DNA of 64,000 nt. It comes from Cohnella rhizosphaerae. GTDB lineage: Bacteria > Bacillota > Bacilli > Paenibacillales > Paenibacillaceae. Location: the NCBI RefSeq assembly GCF_029525575.1, contig NZ_JAPDIA010000003.1:1852214-1916213 (forward strand), in the 5' to 3' direction. Every line of letters starts with the position of its first letter. Position 1 is the stretch's first letter. The notes beneath the pieces were generated by a model that was given only the letters and a program-made list of their open reading frames with translations, was not told where the DNA came from and did not search any database. This document shows, piece after piece, positions 1 to 8,924 of the stretch. A program made the position numbers and the translations under genes.

Positions 1-2390
1 CTGCGGCGATGGAGAGCAAGCATTTGGGCTTGTGCAACAAAAGCATGTTTGTCGTCCCGAACCACTTGATTGAGCAGTGGGCCGCCGAGTTTTTGCAGCT
101 TTATCCGTCGGCGAATGTGCTGGTAACGACGAAAAAGGACTTTGAGACAAAAAATCGCAAAACGTTTTGCGCTCGCATTGCCACTGGTGACTATGATGCG
201 ATCATTATCGGGCATTCGCAGTTCGAGAAGATTCCGATTTCAATGGAGCGCCAGCGGCAGCAGCTCGCAGAACAGATTTACGAAATCACCGGCGGCATTC
301 GCGAGTTAAAGGAAGCCAAGGGAGAGCGCTACGCGATCAAGCAACTGGAGAAGACGAAGAAGACGCTGCAGATCAAGCTGGAAAAGCTGACCGACACAAG
401 CCGCAAGGACGATGTGGTGACATTCGAGGAACTGGGCGTAGACCGGCTGTTTGTGGATGAGGCGGATTCGTATAAGAACCTGTTCCTGTACACCAAAATG
501 CGCAACGTGGCCGGGCTGTCGCAAACCGAAGCGCAGAAGTCTTCGGACATGTTCATGAAGTGCCGGTATCTGGACGAGTTTACCGAAGGACGCGGCATCA
601 TCTTTGCCACCGGGACGCCGATCTCGAACTCGATCACGGAAATGTATACGATGCAACGTTATTTGCAGTACGCGAGCTTGCAGAAGCAGGGCTTGCAGCA
701 TTTTGACGCGTGGGCATCGACCTTTGGCGAAACCGTCACGGCCATTGAACTGGCTCCGGCAGGGACGGGATATCAGGCGAAAACACGCTTTGCGCGCTTT
801 TACAACCTGCCGGAGCTGATGAATATGTTCAAGGAAGTGGCCGACATCCAAACGGCCGACATGCTCCAGCTTCCGGTGCCGAAGGCGCATTTCCATAACG
901 TCGCGGTGCCGCCAAGCGAGTTTCAGCGGGAGATGGTCGCCGATCTCGCCCGCCGCGCGGAGCAGGTTCGGGCTAAAGCGGTCGAACCGCACGAGGACAA
1001 CATGCTGCTCATTACCAACGACGGGCGCAAGCTGGCGCTTGATCAACGGCTGACCAATCCGCTGTTGCCGGACGACGAGGGCAGCAAGATCAGTGCCTGC
1101 GCGGATAACATTTATCGGCATTGGCAGGAAGGTAAGGAGCAGCGGCTCACGCAACTGGTTTTCTGTGATTTGTCTACGCCCAAGGCGGATGGCACCTTCA
1201 ACGTCTATGATGAGATCAAACGCAAATTGATGGAGAAGGGCGTTCCGGAGGCGGAGATCGTCTACATTCACGACGCCAATTCGGACGCGCAGAAAAAGGA
1301 GCTGTTTGGCAAGGTGCGAACCGGACAGGTTCGCATCCTGCTGGGATCGACGTTCAAAATGGGGGCCGGTACGAATGTGCAAACGAAGCTGGTTGCCATT
1401 CATGACCTTGACTGTCCCTGGCGACCGCGCGATTTGGAGCAACGGTTAGGTCGTGTGATCCGCCAGGGCAACCAGAACAGCGAAGCTCACATTTACCGGT
1501 ATGTCACAGAGAATACGTTCGATGCGTACCTGTATCAAACGCTCGAAAACAAGCAGCGCTTTATCTCGCAGATTATGACGAGCAAGTCGCCGGTTCGTTC
1601 CGCTGAAGACATTGACGAAGCGGCGCTTTCCTATGCCGAGGTGAAGGCGCTGGCGACTGGCAATCCGTATATCAAAGAAAAGATGGATTTGGACATTCAG
1701 GTTTCCAAGCTCAAGCTGCTCAAGGCCAACCATCTGAGCCAGCGGTATGCGTTGGAGGACAGGCTGCTCAAGCTGCTGCCGCAGCAGATCAAGTCCACGG
1801 AGGAACGGATAGCCGGGTACGAGCAGGATGTGGCCTTGTATGGCCGTCAGGGCGGCGCGAAGGAAAGCGGTGAGGAAGCTGCCTTTGCCGGGATGAGGGT
1901 CAAGGAATTTATGTACAAGGAACGCGCATCGGCTGGGTCGGCGCTGCTCGATGCCTGCAAGGGAATGACCTCTCCCGATCCGCAGGAGATCGGCCATTAC
2001 CAGGGCTTTTCGCTGTGGCTTTCGTTCGACAGCTTCAACAAGGAATACAAGGCGACGCTGCGCGGCGCCTTGGGTCATACAGTATCTTTGGGAGCCGATG
2101 CAGCGGGAAACCTGACGAGACTGAACAATGCGCTTGTTGCGCTGCCGGAGAAGCTTGCCTACAGCCAGGACCAGCTTGTCACGCTTCGGAAGCAGATAGA
2201 AACGGCGAAGGCGGAAATTGCAACACCCTTCAAGCAGGAGGAGGAGCTGCAAGCCAAGTCGGCACGGCTTGCCGAGCTGAACGCGCTGCTGAATATGGAT
2301 AAGCGGGAAAACGAGACGATTGATTCCGGCATGGCGGAGGATGAGCCGGAGCAGCCGGAGCGCAGAAGAACGTATGAACCTGAACGCTGA
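1..2390 (+). CDS. SNF2-like DEAD-box helicase of a conjugative element (5' end outside window)
   Basis: The frame is open from base 3, so the real start lies upstream; this is the C-terminal ~795 residues of a much larger protein. Visible motifs, numbered from the Met at base 9: Walker B-like LFVDEAD (about 146-152), ATGTPISNS motif III (about 199-207), and a helicase C lobe with GAGTN and QRLGRVIRQGN (about 477-487). Established knowledge: such helicases, often fused to an N-terminal DNA methylase domain, sit upstream of the mobilisation genes in Firmicutes/Bacteroidota conjugative elements. The C-terminal third is predicted coiled coil (KLKLLKANH onward). The role in transfer or establishment is inferred from position only. 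Stop at 2388-2390. Confidence 0.85.
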   Translation, partial: AAMESKHLGLCNKSMFVVPNHLIEQWAAEFLQLYPSANVLVTTKKDFETKNRKTFCARIATGDYDAIIIGHSQFEKIPISMERQRQQLAEQIYEITGGIRELKEAKGERYAIKQLEKTKKTLQIKLEKLTDTSRKDDVVTFEELGVDRLFVDEADSYKNLFLYTKMRNVAGLSQTEAQKSSDMFMKCRYLDEFTEGRGIIFATGTPISNSITEMYTMQRYLQYASLQKQGLQHFDAWASTFGETVTAIELAPAGTGYQAKTRFARFYNLPELMNMFKEVADIQTADMLQLPVPKAHFHNVAVPPSEFQREMVADLARRAEQVRAKAVEPHEDNMLLITNDGRKLALDQRLTNPLLPDDEGSKISACADNIYRHWQEGKEQRLTQLVFCDLSTPKADGTFNVYDEIKRKLMEKGVPEAEIVYIHDANSDAQKKELFGKVRTGQVRILLGSTFKMGAGTNVQTKLVAIHDLDCPWRPRDLEQRLGRVIRQGNQNSEAHIYRYVTENTFDAYLYQTLENKQRFISQIMTSKSPVRSAEDIDEAALSYAEVKALATGNPYIKEKMDLDIQVSKLKLLKANHLSQRYALEDRLLKLLPQQIKSTEERIAGYEQDVALYGRQGGAKESGEEAAFAGMRVKEFMYKERASAGSALLDACKGMTSPDPQEIGHYQGFSLWLSFDSFNKEYKATLRGALGHTVSLGADAAGNLTRLNNALVALPEKLAYSQDQLVTLRKQIETAKAEIATPFKQEEELQAKSARLAELNALLNMDKRENETIDSGMAEDEPEQPERRRTYEPER

Positions 2391-2476
2391 GATTTCTTGA
2401 CGAACGCTCGCTTGATTGCAGGTTCGCGCGCTCCGTCCCGATCGGGTATGTTTGTGTTAGGGAGGGAGGAGCGCGC

Positions 2477-2767
2477 ATGGAGCAAGGGGTCTGGAAACGA
2501 TTGGAGCAAGAATACGACGAGTTGGACAATGAAGTCGTTCGGCGATTGCGAAGCGAAGCGGCCTACAAGATATGGGTGCAGCGCCGAGTGGACATTCAGA
2601 TGGAGCATCCGTTTATCAAAGGCATGATGGACGGTGATGCCGGTATTTTTCCAAGCGATGAGGACTATCAGGCATGGCTGGAGGTTCGCAAGACGCTGGA
2701 TGAAACCGAGCGAATGGAGCGAATGGCGTTCTATTGGCAGGGACACGCGGACTGTTATGCGTACTGA
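2477..2767 (+). CDS. Small acidic conjugative-element protein, unknown function
   Basis: 96 residues, soluble, rich in Glu/Arg/Met, with no signal peptide or membrane segment. A strong ribosome binding site (GGAGGGAGGA) lies 6-15 bases before the ATG. It sits between the helicase and the Toprim-type gene on the same strand, so it is likely co-transcribed. I do not recognise the family. The sequence EHPFIKGMMDG and a C-terminal ADCYAY are its most distinctive parts. Confidence 0.7.
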   Translation: MEQGVWKRLEQEYDELDNEVVRRLRSEAAYKIWVQRRVDIQMEHPFIKGMMDGDAGIFPSDEDYQAWLEVRKTLDETERMERMAFYWQGHADCYAY

Positions 2768-2885
2768 AAAAAATGGGGGGCCTTATAGCCGTCGAAATGA
2801 ATAAGTCCGAAACCGACAAGTCTGTTGCCGTCCGCAGCAGGCTTTATTGTTGTGGAATAAAGATGTTGACGGAAGGAGCGAGTCG

Positions 2886-3832
2886 ATGGCCTATGTGAGC
2901 AAAGAGCAGATTGAACGTGCAAAGCAATGGGATTTGCTGACGTACCTTCAATATTTCGAGCCCTACGAATTGGTGCGCTGTTCGCGGAATGCTTACACGA
3001 CGCGCACTCACGGCAGCTTGAAAATATCCAACGGAAAATGGTTCTGGTGGTCCCGCAGATTTGGCGGACGCTCGGCCTTGGATTATTTTATCAAGGTGCG
3101 AGGCATGACGTTCCCCGAAGCTGTGCTGCATATTGACGAGCAGGCTGCGGCGTCTTCCCCCCGAACTGCAATCCGATTTACAGGCGAACCCCTCCGCTCA
3201 ATTCAAGCTTCCCGAGCCTTATGAGGATGCCAAGCGGGTCATGGCCTATTTACGAAAGCGCGGGATCGCCCATGACATTGTTGAGGCTTGCATACTGTCA
3301 GGTTGCTTGTATGAGAGCCGAAATTATCACAATGCGGTATTTGTCGGTTTCGATGAACAGCACACTCCCCGCTACGCCGCCATTCGCGGAACGACGAGCA
3401 CTCGCTATATGGGGGGAGGTGCGGGGCAGCGATAAGCGGTATGCCTTTTCGCTTCCGGCAAACGGCGACAATACCGAGCTGCATTTGTTTGAAAGCGCCA
3501 TTGACCTGCTGTCGTACTGTACGTTGGCGCAGCTCCAGGGAAAGGATTGGAGGCAAGTTCATCTCTTGTCGCTTGCCGGGATACACGGCCCCGCAGCGGA
3601 TAAGGACGAGTCTGCGATTCCAGTTGCTCTCCTATCCTATTTGAATTGCTATCCACAAATCCAGCGGCTGGCGCTTCATTTGGACAATGATGAGCCGGGG
3701 AGATTAGCGGCGGCGATGATTCAGCAACAACTTGGTCAGACATACTCGACGGTGAATGCGCCGCCTGCGAGGAAAGATGTGAACGACGACTTGATGGTGT
3801 ATAGAAAGCAACGCGAGGCTGCCTCTCGTTAG
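2886..3832 (+). CDS. DUF3991/Toprim-domain protein, two frameshifts
   Basis: Three successive frames give one protein of about 315 residues. It starts at ATG 2886 (GGAAGGAG upstream) with a zinc-finger-like primase-type N-terminus (TRTHGSLKI, WFWWSRRFGG). It continues with KRVMAYLRKRGI and SGCLYESRNYHNAVFVGFD (DUF3991), then a Toprim-like C-terminus with HLFESAIDLLSY and LHLDNDEPGR. Frame changes fall in C6 at 3157-3162 and G6 at 3411-3416; one base fewer in each restores the reading frame and the expected STRYMGEVRGSDKRYAF. Family members are common in Firmicutes integrative conjugative elements and resemble primase/Toprim proteins acting on DNA; the exact function is not established. Either sequence errors or a dead gene. 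Confidence 0.8.
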
Positions 3833-3912
3833 GGCGTCCGTACAGTGGCCTGTGATTTCCTTGCAAGCCATAATGAGAAGGTAACCACTTTCAGGAGATC
3901 GGAGGTTTGCGG

Positions 3913-4080
3913 ATGAAACCGACGGAGAGCTACGAGCAGGGTGAGCCGTGTCTGGATGAGGGAAAGATTGTCCAAGCACTTTTGGAGGCAGAGGAGCAAG
4001 CGCTGAGCGACAAGATGCGATATGACCATCATCAGGTCATGAGTGAACTGCGTAACCAGTTCAATCTGAAGGTACTTTGA
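3913..4080 (+). CDS. Small conjugative-element protein (55 aa), unknown
   Basis: A short frame with ATG at 3913 behind AGGAGATCGGAGG, ending TGA at 4078-4080. The product is acidic, helical and soluble (MKPTESYEQGEPCLDEGK...). It follows the Toprim gene on the same strand and precedes a terminator and the candidate transfer origin, so it probably ends the first transcript of the element. No family recognised; the good ribosome binding site and operon position are the main support. Confidence 0.55.
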   Translation: MKPTESYEQGEPCLDEGKIVQALLEAEEQALSDKMRYDHHQVMSELRNQFNLKVL

Positions 4081-4119
4081 GATGGTTGTGGTCGGTTTGA
4101 ATTGAATCATGCTTCCACG

Positions 4120-4147
4120 AAGACGCTGTTCGCACGGCGTCTTTTTT
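4120..4147 (+). terminator. Rho-independent terminator
   Basis: Seven-base stem AAGACGC/GCGTCTT (4120-4126 and 4137-4143) with a ten-base loop, running into a T tract. It ends the helicase-Toprim transcript before the oriT/mobC region. Confidence 0.7.
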
Positions 4148-4184
4148 GTGTGCCCGCATCCCTCCTCTTTTTCCCGGCGGGTGC

Positions 4185-4280
4185 CCAGATGGCAATTTCG
4201 GACGCTGTCCGAAATTGCAGCAAGCACTGAATTTGGCTGGCCGCCAAATTCGCTTGTTAGGGGCAATGCCCCTAAGACCC
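4185..4280. promoter_or_regulatory. Candidate origin of transfer (oriT): three consecutive hairpins
   Basis: Three perfect inverted repeats lie in under 90 bases: GCAATTTCGGAC/GTCCGAAATTGC (12 bp, 4192-4203 and 4207-4218); GAATTTGGC/GCCAAATTC (9 bp, 4229-4237 and 4243-4251); TTAGGGGC/GCCCCTAA (8 bp, 4257-4264 and 4268-4275). They lie directly upstream of mobC and the relaxase, which is the standard position of oriT. The nick site cannot be assigned from sequence alone. An alternative is an attenuator or repressor site for the mob operon. Confidence 0.55.
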
Positions 4281-4373
4281 CTGCGTTTGCGCAGCAGTTG
4301 GCTTTAGAACAAACGCTATTCGCGACGAGTCGATTTTTGAGCAGCAGTATTTTTCAGAAAAGGAGTGCTTCAA

Positions 4374-4712
4374 TTGCGAGCGAGAAGAATTAAGATTATG
4401 GTTCGTTTGAATGAGCAAGAACAAAAGCGTTTGGTTCAGCAAGTGAAACAAACGGGCCTTTCTCAAGAAGCCTACCTCCGCTCTCTGATTAACGGATATA
4501 TTCCCAAATCATTGCCGCCCATGGATTACTACACCATGTTGCGTGAACTGCATGCCATCGGCAATAACATGAACCAGCTTGCGGCAAAAGCTCATACGAC
4601 CGGTCATCCGGACCGCAACGCCTTCCAGCGTGAAGCGGAGGATTTGCGGCAGGCCATTCAACAGATACAAGAAGCGGTAACTGCGCCGGAGCCGCAACAA
4701 ACGCCTCCGTGA
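4374..4712 (+). CDS. mobC: MobC-like relaxosome accessory protein
   Basis: About 112 residues. I choose TTG 4374 because AGGAG at 4361-4365 sits 8 bases before it; the GTG at 4365 lies inside that site. The N-terminus has a ribbon-helix-helix-like pattern (IKIMVRLNEQEQKRLVQQVKQTGLSQEAYLRSLINGY) followed by the typical MobC segment ELHAIGNNMNQLAAKAH. Family role: binds near oriT and helps the relaxase open the DNA. It ends 16 bases before the relaxase start, so the two are translated together. Confidence 0.85.
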   Translation: MRARRIKIMVRLNEQEQKRLVQQVKQTGLSQEAYLRSLINGYIPKSLPPMDYYTMLRELHAIGNNMNQLAAKAHTTGHPDRNAFQREAEDLRQAIQQIQEAVTAPEPQQTPP

Positions 4713-4728
4713 GCATGGAGAACAAGTG

Positions 4729-5711
4729 ATGGCGACAACCGCGATATGGGATGTGAGCGACCGTCTAAAGCGCGTGTTGAACTACGCTGTCAATCCGGAA
4801 AAAACGGATCAGAGGCGTATGGAAGCGGATGGTTTGCGACAGACGCTTGCGTACACCGGCTCGCATGCGAAAACGGAGCGACAGCTTTATGTGCGAGGCA
4901 TCAACTGCGACCCCATTACCGCGCATGAGCAAATGCAGAGCACCAAGCGGCAATTCCAGAAAACAGGCGGCATTGTCGCTTTTCATGGCTATCAATCCTT
5001 TGCGCCGGGGGAAACAACACCGGAGCAGGCACATGACATTGGCGTGAGGCTGGCGCAGGCGCTTTGGGGAGATCGGTTTGAAGTGGTCGTCGCCACCCAT
5101 TTGGATAAGGATCATTTGCATAATCATTTCGTGCTCAATTCCGTCTCCTTCATGGACGGCAAACGCTACTACGACAATAAGGCATCCTATGCGCGGATGC
5201 GGCAAACCTCCGATCAACTATGCCGGGAGTATGCCTTATCCGTCATTGAGCAGCCGGAGCGCGGGAAAAGCAAGCAGTATGGGGAATGGCGGGCCGATCA
5301 GGAAAACAAGCCGACCTGGCGCGGCACCGTTCGCGAGGATGTAGATGCTGCCGTGGTCGGGGCAAGGACGATGAGCCAATTTTATGCGGCCTTACAAGCG
5401 AAGGGCTACGACATCAAGGCTCATGTCAAGCATTTGGCCGTTCGTCCGCCGGGCAAAACGAGATTTGTCCGTTTGCGCAGTTTAGGTGCGTCCTACACCG
5501 AGGAAGCGATCAAGCAACGTATTTTGGACAGCGCCTTATCGAAGCGCCTGCCGCTTCCGCGGCGAAAGCGTGCCGTACTGCTTCCGGGCAAACACCCGGC
5601 GAAGCGGCGCAAATTATCCGGTCTTCAAGCGTTGTATGTTCGTTATCTGTATGTTTTGGGCATTTTGCCCCGCCACCGTTCGTCCCCAAGACGAACGTTT
5701 TTTTTATTGGC
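4729..5711 (+). CDS. Relaxase (MOBP-like, HUH), 5' exon
   Basis: N-terminal part of the transfer relaxase. An HUH metal site is visible in THLDKDHLHNHFVLNSVSF (about residues 123-141), with tyrosines near residues 20 and 45 as possible nicking residues. Start ATG 4729 follows GGAG at 4717-4720; GTG 4726 is an alternative. The gene is cut after TTG-GC by a group II intron (5712-7628). Joining base 5711 to 7629 continues the frame as FFLLA-REDLHHLSRII. Read without splicing, the frame runs 25 bases into the intron and stops at 5736, losing the C-terminal domain. Transfer should therefore need splicing (inference, parallel to the introns in ltrB of pRS01 and pcfG of pCF10). Confidence 0.88.
5677..5705 (+). 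terminator. Terminator-like hairpin at the intron insertion site, inside the relaxase gene
   Basis: Perfect 8-bp stem CGTTCGTC/GACGAACG (5677-5684 and 5690-5697), 5-base loop, then eight Ts (5698-5705). It is coding sequence, but it has the shape of an intrinsic terminator and ends six bases before the intron. Hairpin-plus-T sites are the known targets of group IIC introns. Confidence 0.65.
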
Positions 5712-7628
5712 GTGCCCAGAGGCACGCATCTTCTAGCCGGTGAAAGTCCGGTCGCGGGGAGGGGCCAAGCCCCCGCGTAGCTAGGATACTTGCGTATGGC
5801 GAAATCTGTGCGTAAAAGCGTATCGACAAAAGTACCTGTCGGAGACAGGGCGAGCAACATGCCAGGCCGTAACATCAAGTGAATCCTGCCGCGTCGTCAA
5901 AAAGGCCTCGCAAGAGGGAAAAGGGGAAGCCGAGTCTCGCTTAAATAGACGAAGGCCATGGAAGCTGTTTGGAACTTGGAGCAACAGCGATGAATCCTCC
6001 GGCGTAGAGGGATCGGCATGGCATGCAAGAAGATGCAGTGAACTGGGGAGGCCCTCCCCCTGCACGGAACGAGACGGTCCGTAGCGAGGTGCTCTATAAG
6101 CCAGAAGGTGAAGTGAGCCATCTGCAGGAAGGGAGTCCGAGGGGCGAAAAGTACCGATGAACGCAGGACAACACAACCTGCGGGAGGGAAGGCGCCCTGC
6201 TTTGTTCAAGCTTCTTGAGGGAGGTACGAGTGAGTGAATGCCATATGGCTAACGACACCGAAGGAAAAAGTTCAACAACTCCAAGAGAAGCTAGGTCATG
6301 CCGCCAAGATGAGCAAGAGCAGAAAGTTCCATGCACTGTATGACAAGGTCCACCGAATGGATGTGTTACAGGAGGCGTGGCGTAGAGTACGGGCCAATAA
6401 AGGAGCGGCAGGCATCGACGGAGAGACGCTTGCGGATATCGCGAAGATGGGCGAAGACCGATTACTAGCGGAATGCCAAGAACGTCTCCTAAAGAAGACC
6501 TACCATCCCCAACCCGTGCGCCGTCATTACATTCCGAAGAAAGATGGGCGTAAGCGTCCGCTCGGCATCCCGACGGTAAGAGACCGCGTCGTGCAGATGG
6601 CAACCAAACTCATACTGGAGCCGATCTTCGAAGCCGATTTTCAGGAAAGCTCATTTGGATTCCGGCCGAAGCGCAGCGCGAAGCAAGCGCTGGAGCGAAT
6701 TCGCAAAGCCTGCAACCGCAAAGGGAATTGGGTGGTCGACGTCGACATCCAAGGCTACTTCGACAACATCAACCAAGAGAAACTGATGAAGCTGGTGGCA
6801 ATGCGCGTCAGCGACAGAAGGATTCTCAAGCTGATCCGCGGGTGGCTCGGAGCAGGCGTGATGGAGGAAGGAACCGTGAGACGTTCTGACCTGGGAACCC
6901 CCCAAGGCGGGGTCATTTCTCCGCTGCTGGCGAACATCTACCTGAACTACGTCGACCGATTGTGGGAGAAGCATGGTTATGAAGTTGGAGAACTGACGCG
7001 GTATGCAGATGATCTCGTCGTGGTGTGCAAGACAAGGAAAGACGCGCTTCATGCCTATAAGCTTATTCAAGCGATCATGGAGCGGCTGGAACTGACGATG
7101 CACCCGGAGAAGACGCGAATCGTGGGGCTATGGACAGGGGAGGAAGGATTCGACTTCCTCGGCATGCACCACCGGAAGACGAAGGCCGAAACGAGCCAGA
7201 ACCGTGTATACTACACGACCCAGCAATGGCTGTGCCCAAAAGCAGAGAACCATATTCGGGAAGTGGTGAAGGAACGGCTTGCACCGCCAAGAATGCGGCA
7301 CCTCTCGTTCCAAGAGCACGTGGAGTGGCTCAACCTGAGAATACAAGGCTGGAAGAACTACTATGCCACGCCATACAGCTCCAAATGGATGACCAAGTTA
7401 GACTGGTACATCCGCATGCGGCTGACAAAGTGGTATGCAAAGAAGCGCCAACGCAAACGCTGGCGCAGTTCCGGGTATGAAGTAAAGCGGTTCAGCCAAA
7501 TGTATGGACTTAAGACGCTGTTGTAAATCGCATGCGCATGAATGACGAACATCGGAAAGCCGTATGAGGGAAAACCTCACGTACGGTTTGATGAGGAGGG
7601 GCTGGGCTCCGCCCAGTCCTTTACTCTA
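5712..7628 (+). mobile_element. Group II intron 1, in the relaxase gene
   Basis: Starts GTGCCCAG at 5712. About 520 bases of structured RNA precede the maturase. After the maturase stop there is a clear domain V (about 7550-7590: GAAAGCCGTATGAGG, GAAA-type loop, CACGTACGGTTT) and a domain VI hairpin (GGGGCTGGGC/GCCCAGTCC), ending ...TTTACTCTA at about 7628. These ends put the relaxase exons back in frame, which supports them; each could be off by a few bases. The intron lies in the sense direction of its host gene. The class is not assigned with certainty: the insertion site is IIC-like, but domain V differs from the IIC type seen in intron 2. Confidence 0.85.
6234..7526 (+). CDS. ltrA: Group II intron reverse transcriptase/maturase (intron 1)
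   Basis: 430 residues, GTG start at 6234 behind GGGAGG. RT motifs in order: GIDGETL, KRPLGIPTVRDRVVQ, FQESSFGFRPKRSA, VVDVDIQGYFDNI, GTPQGGVISPLLANIYL, RYADDLVVV (catalytic YADD), then FDFLGMHHRK. A maturase X domain follows (WLNLRIQGWKNYY...), with no HNH endonuclease domain at the C-terminus. It is needed for splicing of its own intron and probably for retrohoming. No frameshift and no missing catalytic residue, so the intron looks active. Unrelated in detail to the maturase at 20633-22024. Confidence 0.93.
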   Translation: MNAIWLTTPKEKVQQLQEKLGHAAKMSKSRKFHALYDKVHRMDVLQEAWRRVRANKGAAGIDGETLADIAKMGEDRLLAECQERLLKKTYHPQPVRRHYIPKKDGRKRPLGIPTVRDRVVQMATKLILEPIFEADFQESSFGFRPKRSAKQALERIRKACNRKGNWVVDVDIQGYFDNINQEKLMKLVAMRVSDRRILKLIRGWLGAGVMEEGTVRRSDLGTPQGGVISPLLANIYLNYVDRLWEKHGYEVGELTRYADDLVVVCKTRKDALHAYKLIQAIMERLELTMHPEKTRIVGLWTGEEGFDFLGMHHRKTKAETSQNRVYYTTQQWLCPKAENHIREVVKERLAPPRMRHLSFQEHVEWLNLRIQGWKNYYATPYSSKWMTKLDWYIRMRLTKWYAKKRQRKRWRSSGYEVKRFSQMYGLKTLL

Positions 7629-8025
7629 GCGGGAAGATCTGCATCACTTGTCACGAATCATCGAACAAACTAGGCTGCTTTGCCGACAGCATATTGCCAG
7701 CCGGGAGCAATTGCTGGTCTATCAGCAGAAGTTGGAAATCGATGTGCAGCGCATCTCCAGCGACCGCAAAGTCATCTACAATAAACTTCGCCGTTGCCGA
7801 CAACCGGAGCAGATCGAAGCTTACCGAGAACAAATTGCCGTTCATTCCCGTCAACTGGCGCAGCTTCGAAAGGAGGTGAGGCTTTGCGCGGGCATTTTGG
7901 CGCGCTCTGAGACGATCAAGGACAAGCTGCAGCATCGTGAAGAAACATTTGGCAAGGAGGTAGAAGCCCATGAGCGGAAACGAGGCGGCCGATCAGGTCG
8001 TCAGCATGAGCCTGCGCGGCATTGA
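7629..8025 (+). CDS. Relaxase, 3' exon (C-terminal coiled-coil domain)
   Basis: The frame beginning REDLHHLSRIIEQTRLLC continues the relaxase after removal of intron 1. The ~130 residues are strongly helical and charged (LLVYQQKLEIDVQRISSDRK..., LAQLRKEVRLCAGILARS), as in C-termini of this relaxase family. Stop TGA 8023-8025, 56 bases inside the next gene. An internal TTG at 7648 could be translated alone, but no ribosome binding site supports it. Confidence 0.8.
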
Positions 8026-8924
8026 AGTGATGGCAAAAATATCCGGCGAAGGCGCAAAGCATCTGGCGGTCTATTTGTACGCAGTGCTGCAGGGGCAAAA
8101 GCAGACGCGCGGCCGAACGCGGCTGGAGAATTTGCTCCGCAGCGGGAAGGAATTGAAGGTATTTGCCGTTCGGAATGAGGATTTGCCTACCTTTTGCAAG
8201 GAAGCGAAGCGCTATGGCGTCTTGTATTGCGCCTTGCGGGACAAAAAGAACGTGGACGGTCTGTGCGATGTGATGGTTCGCGCCGAGGATGCCTCCAAGA
8301 TCAACCGCATCGTGGAGCGCTTCCGGTTGGCTACGGTGGATACCGCCAGCATCAAGCATGAAATTGAACAAGCCCGTCAGGAGAAGCAACCGGACAGTAT
8401 GGACGTGGAACGAACGAGGGAAACGGCAGAGCATCTTGAGCCGGAAGCGGAGGAGACAGCGGCTCCCGAAACGCCGATCAGCGAGGATTTTTTTGGACGA
8501 GCTGCTGGGAAAGCCCGAACGGCTGGAGGAGGCGGAGCCGAAAAACGAAGTGCTGGAAGACGAACAGCCGGTACACGAGGAGGAACCGCTGGCCGAAGCA
8601 GTGGAACCGGAGCGGCCCCAGCCGCCCCGCCAACCCGAGAACCGGAACCAAGCGGAACCCCTCTCTCCGTCCGCGCCTACCTCCGCGCGCAGCGGGGCAT
8701 CCGAAAAGATCCCTGAACAACCGCAGCCGAAGGTATCCGTGCGGCAGTTGCTGCGCGAAATTCGGGAGGAGAACCGCGCGGCGGAAAAGCTGCGGCAGCA
8801 ACGGCAGCAAGAACGGGAGCCGGACTTGCCGAAACGAAAGGATCGGGGCCGGGCAAGCGGGGCCGTTACCGCTCAGGCCGAGCCGCCGAAGCGCAGCAGT
8901 CGAAAGCGAGGGAAAACCAAATGA
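7970..8924 (+). CDS. PcfB-like (DUF3801) conjugation protein, one frameshift
   Basis: About 318 residues after joining two frames at T7 8488-8494 (six Ts expected: SEDFLDELLGKPERLEE). The N-terminal ~140 residues are the DUF3801 domain (GAKHLAVYLYAVLQGQKQTRGRTRLENLLRSGKELKVFAV). The rest is a Glu/Pro/Arg-rich tail ending in KKR-type basic residues. In pCF10 the homologue PcfB binds the relaxase and helps dock it to the VirD4-type coupling protein; the same role is inferred here from its place between relaxase and VirD4. ATG 7970 follows AAGGAGG; the stop overlaps the next ATG (ATGA at 8921-8924). Confidence 0.8.

Noticed and set aside
306..1442. 378-codon minus-strand frame
   Set aside because: Antisense of the helicase; no start signals or recognisable motif.
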